Assembly: GCF_039543185.1 (NCBI RefSeq)
Contig: NZ_BAABJG010000018.1
Coordinates: 62,001 to 126,000, forward strand
Direction: 5' to 3'
DNA length: 64,000 nucleotides
Source of the DNA: Paenibacillus_S vulneris
GTDB lineage: Bacteria; Bacillota; Bacilli; Paenibacillales; NBRC-103111
In this document: in pieces, positions 17,481 to 26,361 of the stretch
Position numbering within the stretch: the first letter of the stretch is position 1
Layout of the letters: each line of letters begins with the position of its first letter
The notes under the pieces: model-generated
What the model saw: the letters and a program-made list of their open reading frames with translations, nothing else
What the model was told of the DNA's origin: nothing
Database searches by the model: none
Translations under genes and position numbers: made by a program

Positions 17481-19921
17481 ATAATTTCCTCCAATGATGG
17501 TTTCGTTTGATTGTGAAGCTGATGCAGCCACTCCACAAGCTGTTGTGCCGTAGAGTATAGAAGAGCTTGCTCCACATCCAGGCTTTGCTGCCTCTGCTGA
17601 TACAATTTGGATGTGGTCAAATCTTTTTTGGCCGGATTCGGCACAGGCACATAGCCTTCTGCTGAGCGTCTGATGAAGCCTAATTCAATAAATACGTCCA
17701 GTATGAACAGAATAACCTCCTTTGAATACCCTGAACGCCTGGTTAAAGCTTCCACAAAATAATTCGCCTTTTGTATTGGCTCCCCTTGCTTTTGAACCGC
17801 CGCATACACGGTTTTGAACATATCCCTGCCTGGCAGCGTTCCTTGCTGCTGCAAAGAACCCGAGAACACGGCATACCAGCGCTCTACATGCGCCGCCGAT
17901 GTGATCGCCCTCTCCAACGTTCGGAGCGAATCCGGCAAATCATACAAAATCATATCCGTGATGCCTGACTTCTTTTGCTGGCGGGCAAGCTCGTTGTACG
18001 GCACAAAAGGCTCCGATCCCGACATATCGACTCCCCATATCGGGTAAAGCTTGGAGTACTTCATTCTCAGCTGTTTATCCTCGGTGGCAAATGTCAATAT
18101 CGAAGGGAGCTTTCTGTCTTCTTGAGCAGAATTCAATTCAGCCAATCGATCGGTCAAGTCCATCAGCTTGCTTTCCAGCCGAGCAACACCACGCCAATCG
18201 AACAGCTGTATGTATGGGATACGTACATCCTGAATCATTAATTGCGGCTTGCGCACGCCGTTCCATTCATTGATCGAGAGCTCCCCAAGTACATCCATGG
18301 ACGCCGTAGGGGAGATCCACGGAAGGACTGATGCTTTATTAAAGCCTACGGCATCCAATGCTGCCGAAGCTTCCTCTGTACCTTTCATTAAGGTCATCTT
18401 GATGTGCTGCTGGTCTTTTCCGATCGTCCGCATCTCCTGGCAGCCAACGTTCGTAAATACGAATTTGGGCATCGGATTACCCATGCCGAATGGGCCTAGC
18501 TGCTCAAGCTGCTGTATCGTCTCTACTCCTACATCATCAAGTGAGCCTTCTATGTCCGCATGGATAAGCGGAATAAAGTCCTCGGGACCTAACCATTCCT
18601 CCGCCAAGACGTTGAGTCTGCGTTCCAGCTCGGGTAAATGATCCTTAGAAAGGGTCATCCCCGCGGCAGCCTGATGCCCGCCAAAGTGCTCCATCAGATC
18701 GTGACAGTGCGTCAATGCCTGATACAAATCAAATCCGGCTATAGATCGGGCCGAGCCTTTCGCCATCCCCGTCTCTTTATCTATACCAAGTATGATGGTG
18801 GGACGATAAAATTTATCCATCAGCTTGGAAGCAACGATTCCAATCACACCGACATTCCATTGTTCATGGGCCAATACAATCACTTTTTTCAGGCCGTCTG
18901 CTTTCTGCTCTTCAACCATGCTCATGGCATGCTTCGTCATTTCATCGACGATCCGCTGCCGCTCTTTATTCAATGCATCCAGCTCGTAAGCGAGCGTCTC
19001 CGCTTCCTGCTGATCCTCTGTAATCAGCAGCTTTACCGCATCGTCCGCGTTGTTGAGCCTTCCGCTCGCGTTGATCCGCGGCGCCAGGGCAAACCCGATG
19101 TGGGTGGAATTAACATCCTTCATCTGAATCCCCGCTACATCCAGCAGCGCGCGAATCCCCCAGTTGGTCGAGCTCCTCATCCGTTTAATGCCCTGCTTTA
19201 CTATAACACGATTCTCCCCTAACAGCTGCATTAAATCAGCTACCGTCCCAATGGCGGCATATTCCAGCAATTCTTCCGGCCAACGGCCCAGAAGAGCTTG
19301 AGCGAGCTTTAGTGCTACGCCGACCCCGGCGAGATGTTTGAAGGGATAAGGGCAGCCCGGTTTCTTGGGATTAATAATGGCATACGCCTCGGGTAAAAGC
19401 TCCGGCGGCTCGTGATGGTCCGTGACTATGACATCGACTCCGAGCTCTGCTGCATAGGCAATTTCCTCTACCGCGCTAATTCCTGTATCCACCGTTATAA
19501 TAAGCTTAACCCCTTGCTGATGGGCTGACTCTATTGCCGCTTTATTCAATCCATAGCCTTCCAATACACGGTGAGGAATATAATAATCAAATGAAGCATG
19601 AAGCTGCCGCAGCAAATGAACCATTAAGGTAGTACTGCTAACTCCGTCCGCATCGTAGTCTCCATAAACCCAGATGTATTCGCCCCGCTCCAATGCTTGA
19701 CGAATCCGCAGTACAGCACTCTCCATACCATCTAAAAGGAACGGATCGTGGATGTGATCCGTTCCTCCATTTAAAAAAGCGGCAGCATGTTCTTTATCGG
19801 TCATTCCACGGCCTACAAGCAGACGGGCCACCAAAGGGGATATCCCCAGTTCTTTGGCAAGAGCTTCGGCCTGCCTTTCGTCCGTCTCGCTTATGTTCCA
19901 TCTTGCTCGTGCTTGAAGCAT
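17477..19921 (-). CDS. recJ: Single-stranded-DNA-specific 5'-3' exonuclease RecJ
   Basis: This 814-residue DHH-family exonuclease degrades single-stranded DNA in recombination and mismatch repair. DHH motifs are visible in GDYDADGVSSTT and VTDHHEPPE, and the DHHA1 motif appears around GGHQAAAGMT. It is longer than the E. coli enzyme (577 residues), as is normal in Firmicutes, with a C-terminal extension of unknown role. TAAGGAGGG precedes the ATG. Just upstream of that ribosome binding site sits a row of four perfect hairpins. Confidence 0.95.
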   Translation of the reverse strand: MLQARARWNISETDERQAEALAKELGISPLVARLLVGRGMTDKEHAAAFLNGGTDHIHDPFLLDGMESAVLRIRQALERGEYIWVYGDYDADGVSSTTLMVHLLRQLHASFDYYIPHRVLEGYGLNKAAIESAHQQGVKLIITVDTGISAVEEIAYAAELGVDVIVTDHHEPPELLPEAYAIINPKKPGCPYPFKHLAGVGVALKLAQALLGRWPEELLEYAAIGTVADLMQLLGENRVIVKQGIKRMRSSTNWGIRALLDVAGIQMKDVNSTHIGFALAPRINASGRLNNADDAVKLLITEDQQEAETLAYELDALNKERQRIVDEMTKHAMSMVEEQKADGLKKVIVLAHEQWNVGVIGIVASKLMDKFYRPTIILGIDKETGMAKGSARSIAGFDLYQALTHCHDLMEHFGGHQAAAGMTLSKDHLPELERRLNVLAEEWLGPEDFIPLIHADIEGSLDDVGVETIQQLEQLGPFGMGNPMPKFVFTNVGCQEMRTIGKDQQHIKMTLMKGTEEASAALDAVGFNKASVLPWISPTASMDVLGELSINEWNGVRKPQLMIQDVRIPYIQLFDWRGVARLESKLMDLTDRLAELNSAQEDRKLPSILTFATEDKQLRMKYSKLYPIWGVDMSGSEPFVPYNELARQQKKSGITDMILYDLPDSLRTLERAITSAAHVERWYAVFSGSLQQQGTLPGRDMFKTVYAAVQKQGEPIQKANYFVEALTRRSGYSKEVILFILDVFIELGFIRRSAEGYVPVPNPAKKDLTTSKLYQQRQQSLDVEQALLYSTAQQLVEWLHQLHNQTKPSLEEII

Positions 19922-19936
19922 GCTGTCCCTCCTTAG

Positions 19937-20070
19937 AGCTTTCCTTTAGGAAAGCTTTCTTCGTAAGCGCTACTGAGCTTTCCGTAAGGAAAGCTATCTT
20001 CATAAGCGTTGCTGAGCTTTCCGTAAGGAAAGCTCTTCTTAAGCGTTACTGAGCTTTCCGTCGGAAAGCT
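19937..20070 (-). repeat. Four tandem hairpin repeats immediately 5' of the recJ ribosome binding site
   Basis: AGCTTTCC and GGAAAGCT form four perfect 8-bp hairpins at 19937-19956, 19976-19995, 20015-20034 and 20052-20070. Periods are 39, 39 and 37 bases, and loops are TTTA, GTAA, GTAA and GTC. The linkers resemble one another (TTCTTCGTAAGCGCTACTG and variants). The array fills the gap between the cation efflux gene and recJ, both on the minus strand, and ends directly before TAAGGAGGG. It probably forms structured RNA in the leader or intercistronic region. Confidence 0.9.
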
Positions 20071-20086
20071 GTATCAACAATAATGA

Positions 20087-21034
20087 TCAATGAACCACGC
20101 TGGTAAAATGTTCCTGGTCAAGATCGGCATTTTTATAAGGATATTCCGAATCATAAGGGTTCACCTGAATATGAACCTCGGAAATATGGATAAATCGTTT
20201 CATAAGTGTGTACTTCACTTTTTTGGCAATATCATGTCCCTCAAATACGGAAATTCTAGGATTCACACATATTTTCACTTCTACGATCACATAATGACCA
20301 CGTTCCGTAGCCCGAAGATCATCTACGGCAATAACACCCTTAACGGCCTGTACAGCGCTGATGAGCTCTGCGGCATCTTCTTCAAGCAGCATCCGTTCCG
20401 CTACGCTTTCAGTAATGCTCATGACGAGCCGGCTGCCCATTTTGAAGATCATCCCGGCAATGAACAAGCTTGCTATTGGATCTAAATAGTACAAATAAAT
20501 ATTTCCCAGGTAATGACCCCAAATCGCACCGCCTGCGCCGGCAAAAGCGATCAGTGTTGATAATAGATCGGACCTGAGTCCCCTTGCGTGAAACAATGTG
20601 TTGGTGGACGAAGCTTCTTTACTCCAACGATGCTTATATTGAAGCACTGCTTCCTTGATTACGATAGATGCCGCGATCGCTATCAATGCAAGGGTTCCGG
20701 GAGGTGACTCGACACCATAATATATTGCTTTGACCGACGAGATGGCGAGCTCCAATCCAACCAGCAGCAGCATTACGGAAACAATAACAGCTGCAGCCAT
20801 TTCCGCTTTGCCTTGTCTCTTCCTATATTCCTTCTCCGATAGGCCGTGTCTGGAGCGCCCTTTGGATAGAGCAAGAGAACCAGCGGCCTCGGACGCCGTA
20901 TGTACCGCATCAGCGAGAAGTGCTTTACTTCCGGATATGTAGCCGAAAACACCCTTCATGACTGCCAAAGTAATTTGACCGACAAAGCCAGGCCATTCGC
21001 CGTAATGCGCTTTTTGTAACCGCTCATTAGACAT
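20087..21034 (-). CDS. Cation diffusion facilitator family transporter
   Basis: This 315-residue protein has six membrane segments and a C-terminal cytosolic metal-binding domain, as in CDF zinc/manganese/iron exporters. The TM2 site reads DAVHTASE (H45-x3-E49), where many members have H/D-x3-D. The TM5 site reads GLRSD, lacking the usual histidine of HxxxD. The metal may therefore differ from zinc. The start at 21034 is preceded by GAGGAG at seven bases; an upstream in-frame TTG overlaps that ribosome binding site. It lies between secF and recJ on the same strand. Confidence 0.88.
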   Translation of the reverse strand: MSNERLQKAHYGEWPGFVGQITLAVMKGVFGYISGSKALLADAVHTASEAAGSLALSKGRSRHGLSEKEYRKRQGKAEMAAAVIVSVMLLLVGLELAISSVKAIYYGVESPPGTLALIAIAASIVIKEAVLQYKHRWSKEASSTNTLFHARGLRSDLLSTLIAFAGAGGAIWGHYLGNIYLYYLDPIASLFIAGMIFKMGSRLVMSITESVAERMLLEEDAAELISAVQAVKGVIAVDDLRATERGHYVIVEVKICVNPRISVFEGHDIAKKVKYTLMKRFIHISEVHIQVNPYDSEYPYKNADLDQEHFTSVVH

Positions 21035-21064
21035 GAAGCCACTCCTCAAGTGAATTGTATAGAA

Positions 21065-21094
21065 AGGCCGCGGAAATATTCATTTCGCGCGGCC
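21065..21094 (-). terminator. Hairpin after secF
   Basis: GGCCGCG and its partner CGCGCGGCC, with further A-T pairs inside, form a strong stem just past the secF stop. On the minus strand it is followed by TTTCTAT, a poor T tract, so termination may be partial. Confidence 0.5.
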
Positions 21095-21099
21095 AGCTA

Positions 21100-22014
21100 T
21101 TATTCTTTTACTGCGGCAGCCCGCGTTTTAGAACCAAGTGATTTGTTTTTCAACAAGTACCACAATGGAGTAGCAATACAGATGGATGAGTATGCGCCGG
21201 ACGCCAAGCCTACAATTTTTGCGAGAGCAAATAGCTTGATAGCTTCACTTCCGAAGATGAACAAACATAGCGCGGCGATCAAAACCGTAATAACGGTGTT
21301 AATATTCCGTGCCATTGTCTGCCATATACTTGCATTAAGCATATTGGACAGATCTTCGCTTGTCTTGATTTTTGTAAAGCGCTGATTTTCACGTACACGG
21401 TCAAAAATAACGATTTTATCGTTAATGGAATAACCGATCGTCGTCAAGATAGCCGCTAGGAACGGCAGGTTAACCTCAAGACGGAAAATAGAGAACACCG
21501 CGATAACGATAAATGCATCGTGTAGAATTGCGATAATGGCGGCAACCGCAAACCGCCACTCGAAACGAATGCTGACATAGATACAAATGGCCAAGCTCGC
21601 GATACCGACAGCGATCATCGCTTTAAAGCCTAATTCTCTGGCAATGTCAGGTGATACCGTATTGACCTCTTGGGAAACCTTGTCCCCGAAAGTAGACACC
21701 ATAGTGGAATTGATCTTTTTTATCTCGTCATCGGAAAGAATGGTATCGAAACGAGCGGAAACATGATCATTGTTCGTACCGCTAATGGTGGTTACTGCGG
21801 GTTTAATGCCCGTGCTATCAAAGGCTTGGTCAACCTTCTCCTTCGTTACGGCTTGGCCCATATTAATGTCCAGCGAGGTTCCTGCTTTAAAGTCGACGCC
21901 GTAGTTCAGATTCATCACGACTAATACAATCAACCCAATCAGCAGGATCGCAATAGAGGTCATAAAAAACTTATTGCGGTTTTTCATGAAGTCAAAGTGA
22001 TTTTTATAGTCCAC
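21100..22014 (-). CDS. secF: Protein translocase subunit SecF
   Basis: This 304-residue RND-family membrane protein works with SecD to complete protein export through SecYEG using the proton motive force. It has six membrane segments, an N-terminal FKAGTSLDI motif corresponding to the SecF signature, and the conserved TTIGYSINDKIVIFDRVREN in TM4. The start overlaps the secD stop region by 11 bases. In B. subtilis the two are one fused SecDF protein; here they are separate. Confidence 0.95.
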   Translation of the reverse strand: MDYKNHFDFMKNRNKFFMTSIAILLIGLIVLVVMNLNYGVDFKAGTSLDINMGQAVTKEKVDQAFDSTGIKPAVTTISGTNNDHVSARFDTILSDDEIKKINSTMVSTFGDKVSQEVNTVSPDIARELGFKAMIAVGIASLAICIYVSIRFEWRFAVAAIIAILHDAFIVIAVFSIFRLEVNLPFLAAILTTIGYSINDKIVIFDRVRENQRFTKIKTSEDLSNMLNASIWQTMARNINTVITVLIAALCLFIFGSEAIKLFALAKIVGLASGAYSSICIATPLWYLLKNKSLGSKTRAAAVKE

Positions 22015-23230
22015 GAATGTCCGACTCCTTTACACCGTAATAAGCAGGTTTTTGGAACAGCTTGCTCTTAATAACCATGTGAATATACCAACGGGACAGG
22101 AAGACGTTGGTCAAAATACTGAGAATAATACTCATGATCGTCGTCAATGCAAAGCCTCGAATCGCACCGTTACCTACATAATAAAGCACGATGGCGGAGA
22201 TAAGGTTCGTGATGTTCGCGTCCATGATAGTACGGAACGAATGCTTGGAACCGGATTTCAGAGAGGACAGCAAGCTCTTGCCGCTCCGAATCTCTTCCTT
22301 GATCCGTTCATACATAATGATATTAGCATCGACAGCCATCCCGATCCCGAGAACGAAAGCCGCAATACCCGGGAGCGTCAGGGTCGCTTTCATCAAGTAG
22401 AAGGCCCCCAGCAGCAGGAACGTATAAGTGATCAACGTAATGGCTGCAATAATACCAGGCAAACGATAGAACACAAGCATGAACACAAGAATCAGGATCG
22501 CGCCGATCAAACCGGCTTCAACTGTTTGGTGCAAGGACAGCTGACCTAGAGATGCCCCTACCACCTGGGTATATTTTTCTGTGAGCTTCAATGGAAGAGC
22601 GCCCAAGTTGATCGTGTTAGCTAATTCGGTTGCTTGCTCAAACGTGTAATTCCCCGAAATCGTAGCATTGCCGTCGGTAATGACTGCGCTGACGATAGGT
22701 GCAGACAACTGATTTTCATCCAAATAAATGGCCAGCGGCTGATTTAACAATTTTTCTGTAACCGCCTTGAACTTATCCGGTTCTTTGACTTTAATACTGA
22801 TCATCGGGCGGTTCGATTGGTCGAAGCCCACTTTGGCGGCACCTTCCACGAAGTCACTGCCGAGCATTTCCTTCGTACCGTCCGGACCGCGGAAGGTCAG
22901 CTCCGCCGGCTTCTTGATAACTTTCCGAACTTCTTCTTCGTTCTTCACATCGGCGAGACGCACACGAATACGGTCTTTACCCTCGGTCGTAATTTCTGGT
23001 TCTGCGATACCGAGGCTATCGGCCCTTTTCATCAGGCTGTTCGCCGTTTGCTTCAATGACTCCATAGTGACCGGTTTTCCAGCCTCTATAGGTTCAGCTA
23101 CATAAAGTATTTCAAAACCACCCTTTAAGTCTAAGCCGAGCTTAATGTTTTTTACTAGTCCCGGAGTTAGCCATGCAAACAGGCCAAACGAAAGGACTAC
23201 CACTAGCAAAAAAGCCACGATCCGTTTCAT
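22004..23230 (-). CDS. secD: Protein translocase subunit SecD
   Basis: This 408-residue partner of SecF has the GLDLKGGFEI motif after the first membrane helix, a periplasm-facing (here extracytoplasmic) P1-type domain, and five C-terminal helices with LGIGMAVDANIIMYERIKEE. It is shorter than E. coli SecD (615 residues), as is usual for Firmicutes. It is the first gene of the secD-secF pair and lies downstream of comN on the same strand. Confidence 0.95.
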   Translation of the reverse strand: MKRIVAFLLVVVLSFGLFAWLTPGLVKNIKLGLDLKGGFEILYVAEPIEAGKPVTMESLKQTANSLMKRADSLGIAEPEITTEGKDRIRVRLADVKNEEEVRKVIKKPAELTFRGPDGTKEMLGSDFVEGAAKVGFDQSNRPMISIKVKEPDKFKAVTEKLLNQPLAIYLDENQLSAPIVSAVITDGNATISGNYTFEQATELANTINLGALPLKLTEKYTQVVGASLGQLSLHQTVEAGLIGAILILVFMLVFYRLPGIIAAITLITYTFLLLGAFYLMKATLTLPGIAAFVLGIGMAVDANIIMYERIKEEIRSGKSLLSSLKSGSKHSFRTIMDANITNLISAIVLYYVGNGAIRGFALTTIMSIILSILTNVFLSRWYIHMVIKSKLFQKPAYYGVKESDIRGL

Positions 23231-23332
23231 CTAATAACGATCTCCTTCCATACTCAATATGCCTATTATACCTACCTGCGAAAAACGAGTCAATTTGACG
23301 ATTAATGGCATCTCGAAACCTTATCACAACAA

Positions 23333-23361
23333 ATAACCCTTTCCGGCTATTTGAAAGGGTT
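23333..23361 (-). terminator. Hairpin at the comN 3' end
   Basis: AACCCTTTC (23335-23343) pairs with GAAAGGGTT (23353-23361). On the minus strand the stem is followed by TTATTTGTTG, a moderate T-rich tail. It overlaps the last codons of the comN-like gene. Confidence 0.5.
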
Positions 23362-23787
23362 GGTTTTATAAATGCTCATTGTCATCCAGTTCATAAACTG
23401 CGTCACTTTTAACGATAAAATATCGTTGACCACTTTATGCAGCGGGGGGGTGCCGGTCTTTTTATACTTGTCGCTGACACACTCCCAAATTTCCATCCCG
23501 GTAACATGCTCATACCCAATCATCCTGAATTCCTCGGCCTTGCTGTTGCAAATGTCTTCTATTACTTCGTTCAGCTCCAGATCCGACAGGGCTTCCGATT
23601 CTTCTTCAGGCTCCGGTTCCGCCATACATTCCAGCGTCTCGCCTTCATCGTCCGGTAACGGCTCTATCGGCGGCTCTCCAGGCTCCGGCATCTCTTCCTT
23701 AGGCCCCGCATCAGCAGATCCTTCATTATCACCTGCCGTTGCCTCCAGCTGCTGTGTATTCAGTTCCTCATGTTCCACGACCATCAC
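23347..23787 (-). CDS. ComN-like post-transcriptional regulator
   Basis: A protein of up to 146 residues. The C-terminal 80 residues (from LSDLELNEVIEDICNSKAEE) match the ComN/YrzD family, which in B. subtilis controls the comE mRNA. The N-terminal 65 residues are rich in E and P and look disordered; they are an extension over the Bacillus protein. The exact start is uncertain among GTG 23787, ATG 23784 and GTG 23778. AGGAGG is best spaced for the last of these. The position between secD and spoVB matches the Bacillus order. Confidence 0.8.
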   Translation of the reverse strand: MMVVEHEELNTQQLEATAGDNEGSADAGPKEEMPEPGEPPIEPLPDDEGETLECMAEPEPEEESEALSDLELNEVIEDICNSKAEEFRMIGYEHVTGMEIWECVSDKYKKTGTPPLHKVVNDILSLKVTQFMNWMTMSIYKTNPFK

Positions 23788-23979
23788 CCTCCTGCACTAC
23801 AGCTTCGCTGTTACACTTATTCGCTGTTCCCCGTCCATTTCCTTCCTTTCTTGTCCAAGAAGTTGTACAAAAAATGTCATGCGGTAGGACAGGTCCAGCA
23901 TATTCATGAAGTATAGCTAATGGTGCATAATGCGAGAATTGATCCCCATCCAAACCAAAGGGAGGAAGAAGGCGTTCAA

Positions 23980-25545
23980 GTGACCAAACAATCATTTATC
24001 AAAGGCACGCTCATTCTGCTTGCCGCAGGCATTATCAATCGCATCCTTGGCTTTATCCCCAGAATTACGCTGCCAAGAGTTATCGGCGCCGAAGGTATCG
24101 GCTTATATCAAATGGGCTACCCGTTTCTTATCGTTATTCTTACATTAATTACCGGCGGTATTCCCATCGCCATTGCCAAGCTCGTTGCAGAGGCGGAAGC
24201 AGAAGGCGATGAAGGCCGGATTAAAAGAATATTTCGAGTTTCATTTCTTTTTACTCTTTCAATCAGCTTGCTGTTTGCTGTTGCCAGTTTTTTTGCCGCC
24301 AAATGGATATCGACGCATTTATTAACCGATTCCCGTGTTTATTATACCTTCCTGACGATGACCCCGATCATCTTGATCGTCGGCATCGGTTCCGTCTACC
24401 GCGGATATTTCCAGGGCAGACAAAATATGATACCAACAGCACTCTCACAGGTTGTTGAAACGATCGTTCGCATCTTTACCGTATTGGCGTTCGCTTATGT
24501 CTTGCTGCCTTACGGAATTGAATATGCGGCGGCAGGCGCTATGGCCGGGGTTCTTGCAGGCGAGATTGCGGCGCTGCTTGTCTTATACCATCAGTTTCGA
24601 GCGAATCGGAGATTGTCCAGGTCTGCTCCAGCAGCTAATATCGGCACATCAGCCATGCTTGGACGATGGTCGAATCTGAAAACGCTCCTCAAGCTCGCCA
24701 TACCGATTACCGGAAGCAAGCTGGTCGGCTCGTGCTCTTATTTTTTTGAATCCATTATCATGGTTCGCAGTCTGGCCATCGCCGGTGTAGCTACGAAGGT
24801 TGCCACTGCGCAATATGGCGCTCTTCAAGGCATGGTAATGCCCATCCTGATGCTGCCCAGCGCCTTGACATATTCCTTGTCGGTATCTTTGGTTCCTTCC
24901 TTATCGGAAGCAGCGGCGCAAAACGATATGAAAACGATCCATTCCCGTCTTCATCAGTCGTTAAAGCTTGCATTGGTGACAGGTGCCCCGTTCGCCATGA
25001 TTATGTTCGTGCTTGCCGAGCCGCTGTGCCGCTTTCTGTACGGCCAAGCCCAGGTAGCCTCCATGCTGAAAATGATGGCTCCCGTTGCACTGTTCATCTA
25101 CTTTCAAGCGCCGCTTCAGGCGACGCTTCAAGCCTTGGAAAAGCCGGGCAGCGCGCTGGTCAATACACTCATCGGCTCAATTGCGAAGCTAACCTTAATT
25201 TATGTGCTGGCAAGCAATCCCAAGTTCGGCATTCTGGGCGCTCTGATGGCCATTAATTTGAACATCGCGCTCGTTACTCTTCTTCATTGGCGAAGTGTGG
25301 CCAGGCTCTTGAACTTCCGGATGGATATGACTGATTTTGCCAAAGTCGGCGCAGCAATGGCGCTTTCCGGTTGGGCCAGTCATGTGATTATGTACACAAA
25401 CTGGCTGGAGCACGAGCTGATTCGGTTTTTGGCCGCTTCTGCTGCAGGTATTCTGATCTATCTCGTCTGCTCGGTATTGTTTAAGCTTATCGATCGCAAT
25501 GACCTGCTAAGAATCATCTGGCTCGGGCGGAAATTTGTAAAATAA
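23980..25545 (+). CDS. spoVB: Stage V sporulation protein B (lipid II flippase-like)
   Basis: This 521-residue MOP-superfamily membrane protein has about 14 helices and starts with the typical VTKQSFIKGTLIL. It is the spore-cortex member of the MurJ-like polysaccharide/lipid II transporter group. The GTG at 23980 is chosen because the characteristic N-terminus begins there. A GGAGG is 14 bases away and an AAGG about seven. It is divergent from comN, with a 190-base gap, and convergent with the DUF421 gene with almost no space between them. Confidence 0.92.
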   Translation: MTKQSFIKGTLILLAAGIINRILGFIPRITLPRVIGAEGIGLYQMGYPFLIVILTLITGGIPIAIAKLVAEAEAEGDEGRIKRIFRVSFLFTLSISLLFAVASFFAAKWISTHLLTDSRVYYTFLTMTPIILIVGIGSVYRGYFQGRQNMIPTALSQVVETIVRIFTVLAFAYVLLPYGIEYAAAGAMAGVLAGEIAALLVLYHQFRANRRLSRSAPAANIGTSAMLGRWSNLKTLLKLAIPITGSKLVGSCSYFFESIIMVRSLAIAGVATKVATAQYGALQGMVMPILMLPSALTYSLSVSLVPSLSEAAAQNDMKTIHSRLHQSLKLALVTGAPFAMIMFVLAEPLCRFLYGQAQVASMLKMMAPVALFIYFQAPLQATLQALEKPGSALVNTLIGSIAKLTLIYVLASNPKFGILGALMAINLNIALVTLLHWRSVARLLNFRMDMTDFAKVGAAMALSGWASHVIMYTNWLEHELIRFLAASAAGILIYLVCSVLFKLIDRNDLLRIIWLGRKFVK

Positions 25546-25546
25546 G

Positions 25547-26224
25547 CTAGCGTTTTTTATCGATGAACCATTTGCCCCGATGATCAATTGTACAGAAAAA
25601 CACATCCTTGAAATCTTGTATCCCCTTCGCCTGGAGCTCACTCTTTAGCCAAAACCTCGTCTTCCCGAGCTTTTCCAGGCTGTCATCCTGCACCTTACCG
25701 TCCATAATGAGCGGCAGCGGCAGGCCTTCATACCGGATTTTAAACTCCTGCTTGGCGGCGGGCTGACTGCGCTCAGAATCCTTTTCGACCACAGTCAGCT
25801 TGCCCGATGGCTCCAGGATGGCAAACTCCACGTCGGCCACATCCACAATCTTATTCTGCCTGAGCTGAAGTAGCAAGTCGTCGAGATTGTAGCGGTGACG
25901 CTTCATGACTTCCCGGTTCAGCTTGCCGTTTTGAATGACCATCGCCGGCCGCCCTTCAAATACTCGGCGCAGCTTCTCATTTTTCAAAGACACATAGGCA
26001 ATCAACATTTGAATCAAAACCAATGTGACCATAGGCACGATACCTTCTGCCAAAGGCTTCCCCATATCCTCCAATACAAACACAGCAATTTCTGCAATCA
26101 TAATGGAAATAACCAAATCAAAAAGCGAAAGCTTACCGATCTCCCGCTTCCCCATAATGCGCAAAGTCAGGAGAACGATAAAATACACGAGTACGGTGCG
26201 AAAAAAAAGGGCCAACATCTCCAT
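25547..26224 (-). CDS. DUF421 family membrane protein (YrbG/YetF-like)
   Basis: A 225-residue protein with about three N-terminal membrane helices (including IVLLTLRIMGKREIGKLSLFDLV, characteristic of DUF421) and a C-terminal cytosolic alpha/beta domain of the YetF type. B. subtilis yrbG occupies the same place next to spoVB. Some DUF421 members are spore-membrane proteins. The exact role is unknown. Confidence 0.88.
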   Translation of the reverse strand: MEMLALFFRTVLVYFIVLLTLRIMGKREIGKLSLFDLVISIMIAEIAVFVLEDMGKPLAEGIVPMVTLVLIQMLIAYVSLKNEKLRRVFEGRPAMVIQNGKLNREVMKRHRYNLDDLLLQLRQNKIVDVADVEFAILEPSGKLTVVEKDSERSQPAAKQEFKIRYEGLPLPLIMDGKVQDDSLEKLGKTRFWLKSELQAKGIQDFKDVFFCTIDHRGKWFIDKKR

Positions 26225-26361
26225 GGTTTCACTATCCTCCTACAAGCATTGGCTTTAGCAAAGACAGGACGGTTCCCATGGGTATTTTGACCTTAAGACA
26301 ATGGAGTCATACGGTAAGGAAAGTAACGAATTGTTGGCAAACGCCTTCTGTAATCCTAAAT

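Noticed and set aside
19937..20070. CRISPR-like look of the recJ repeat array
   Set aside because: The spacers between palindromes are themselves repeats, the period is only 37-39 bases, no cas genes are near, and similar arrays lie before another gene.
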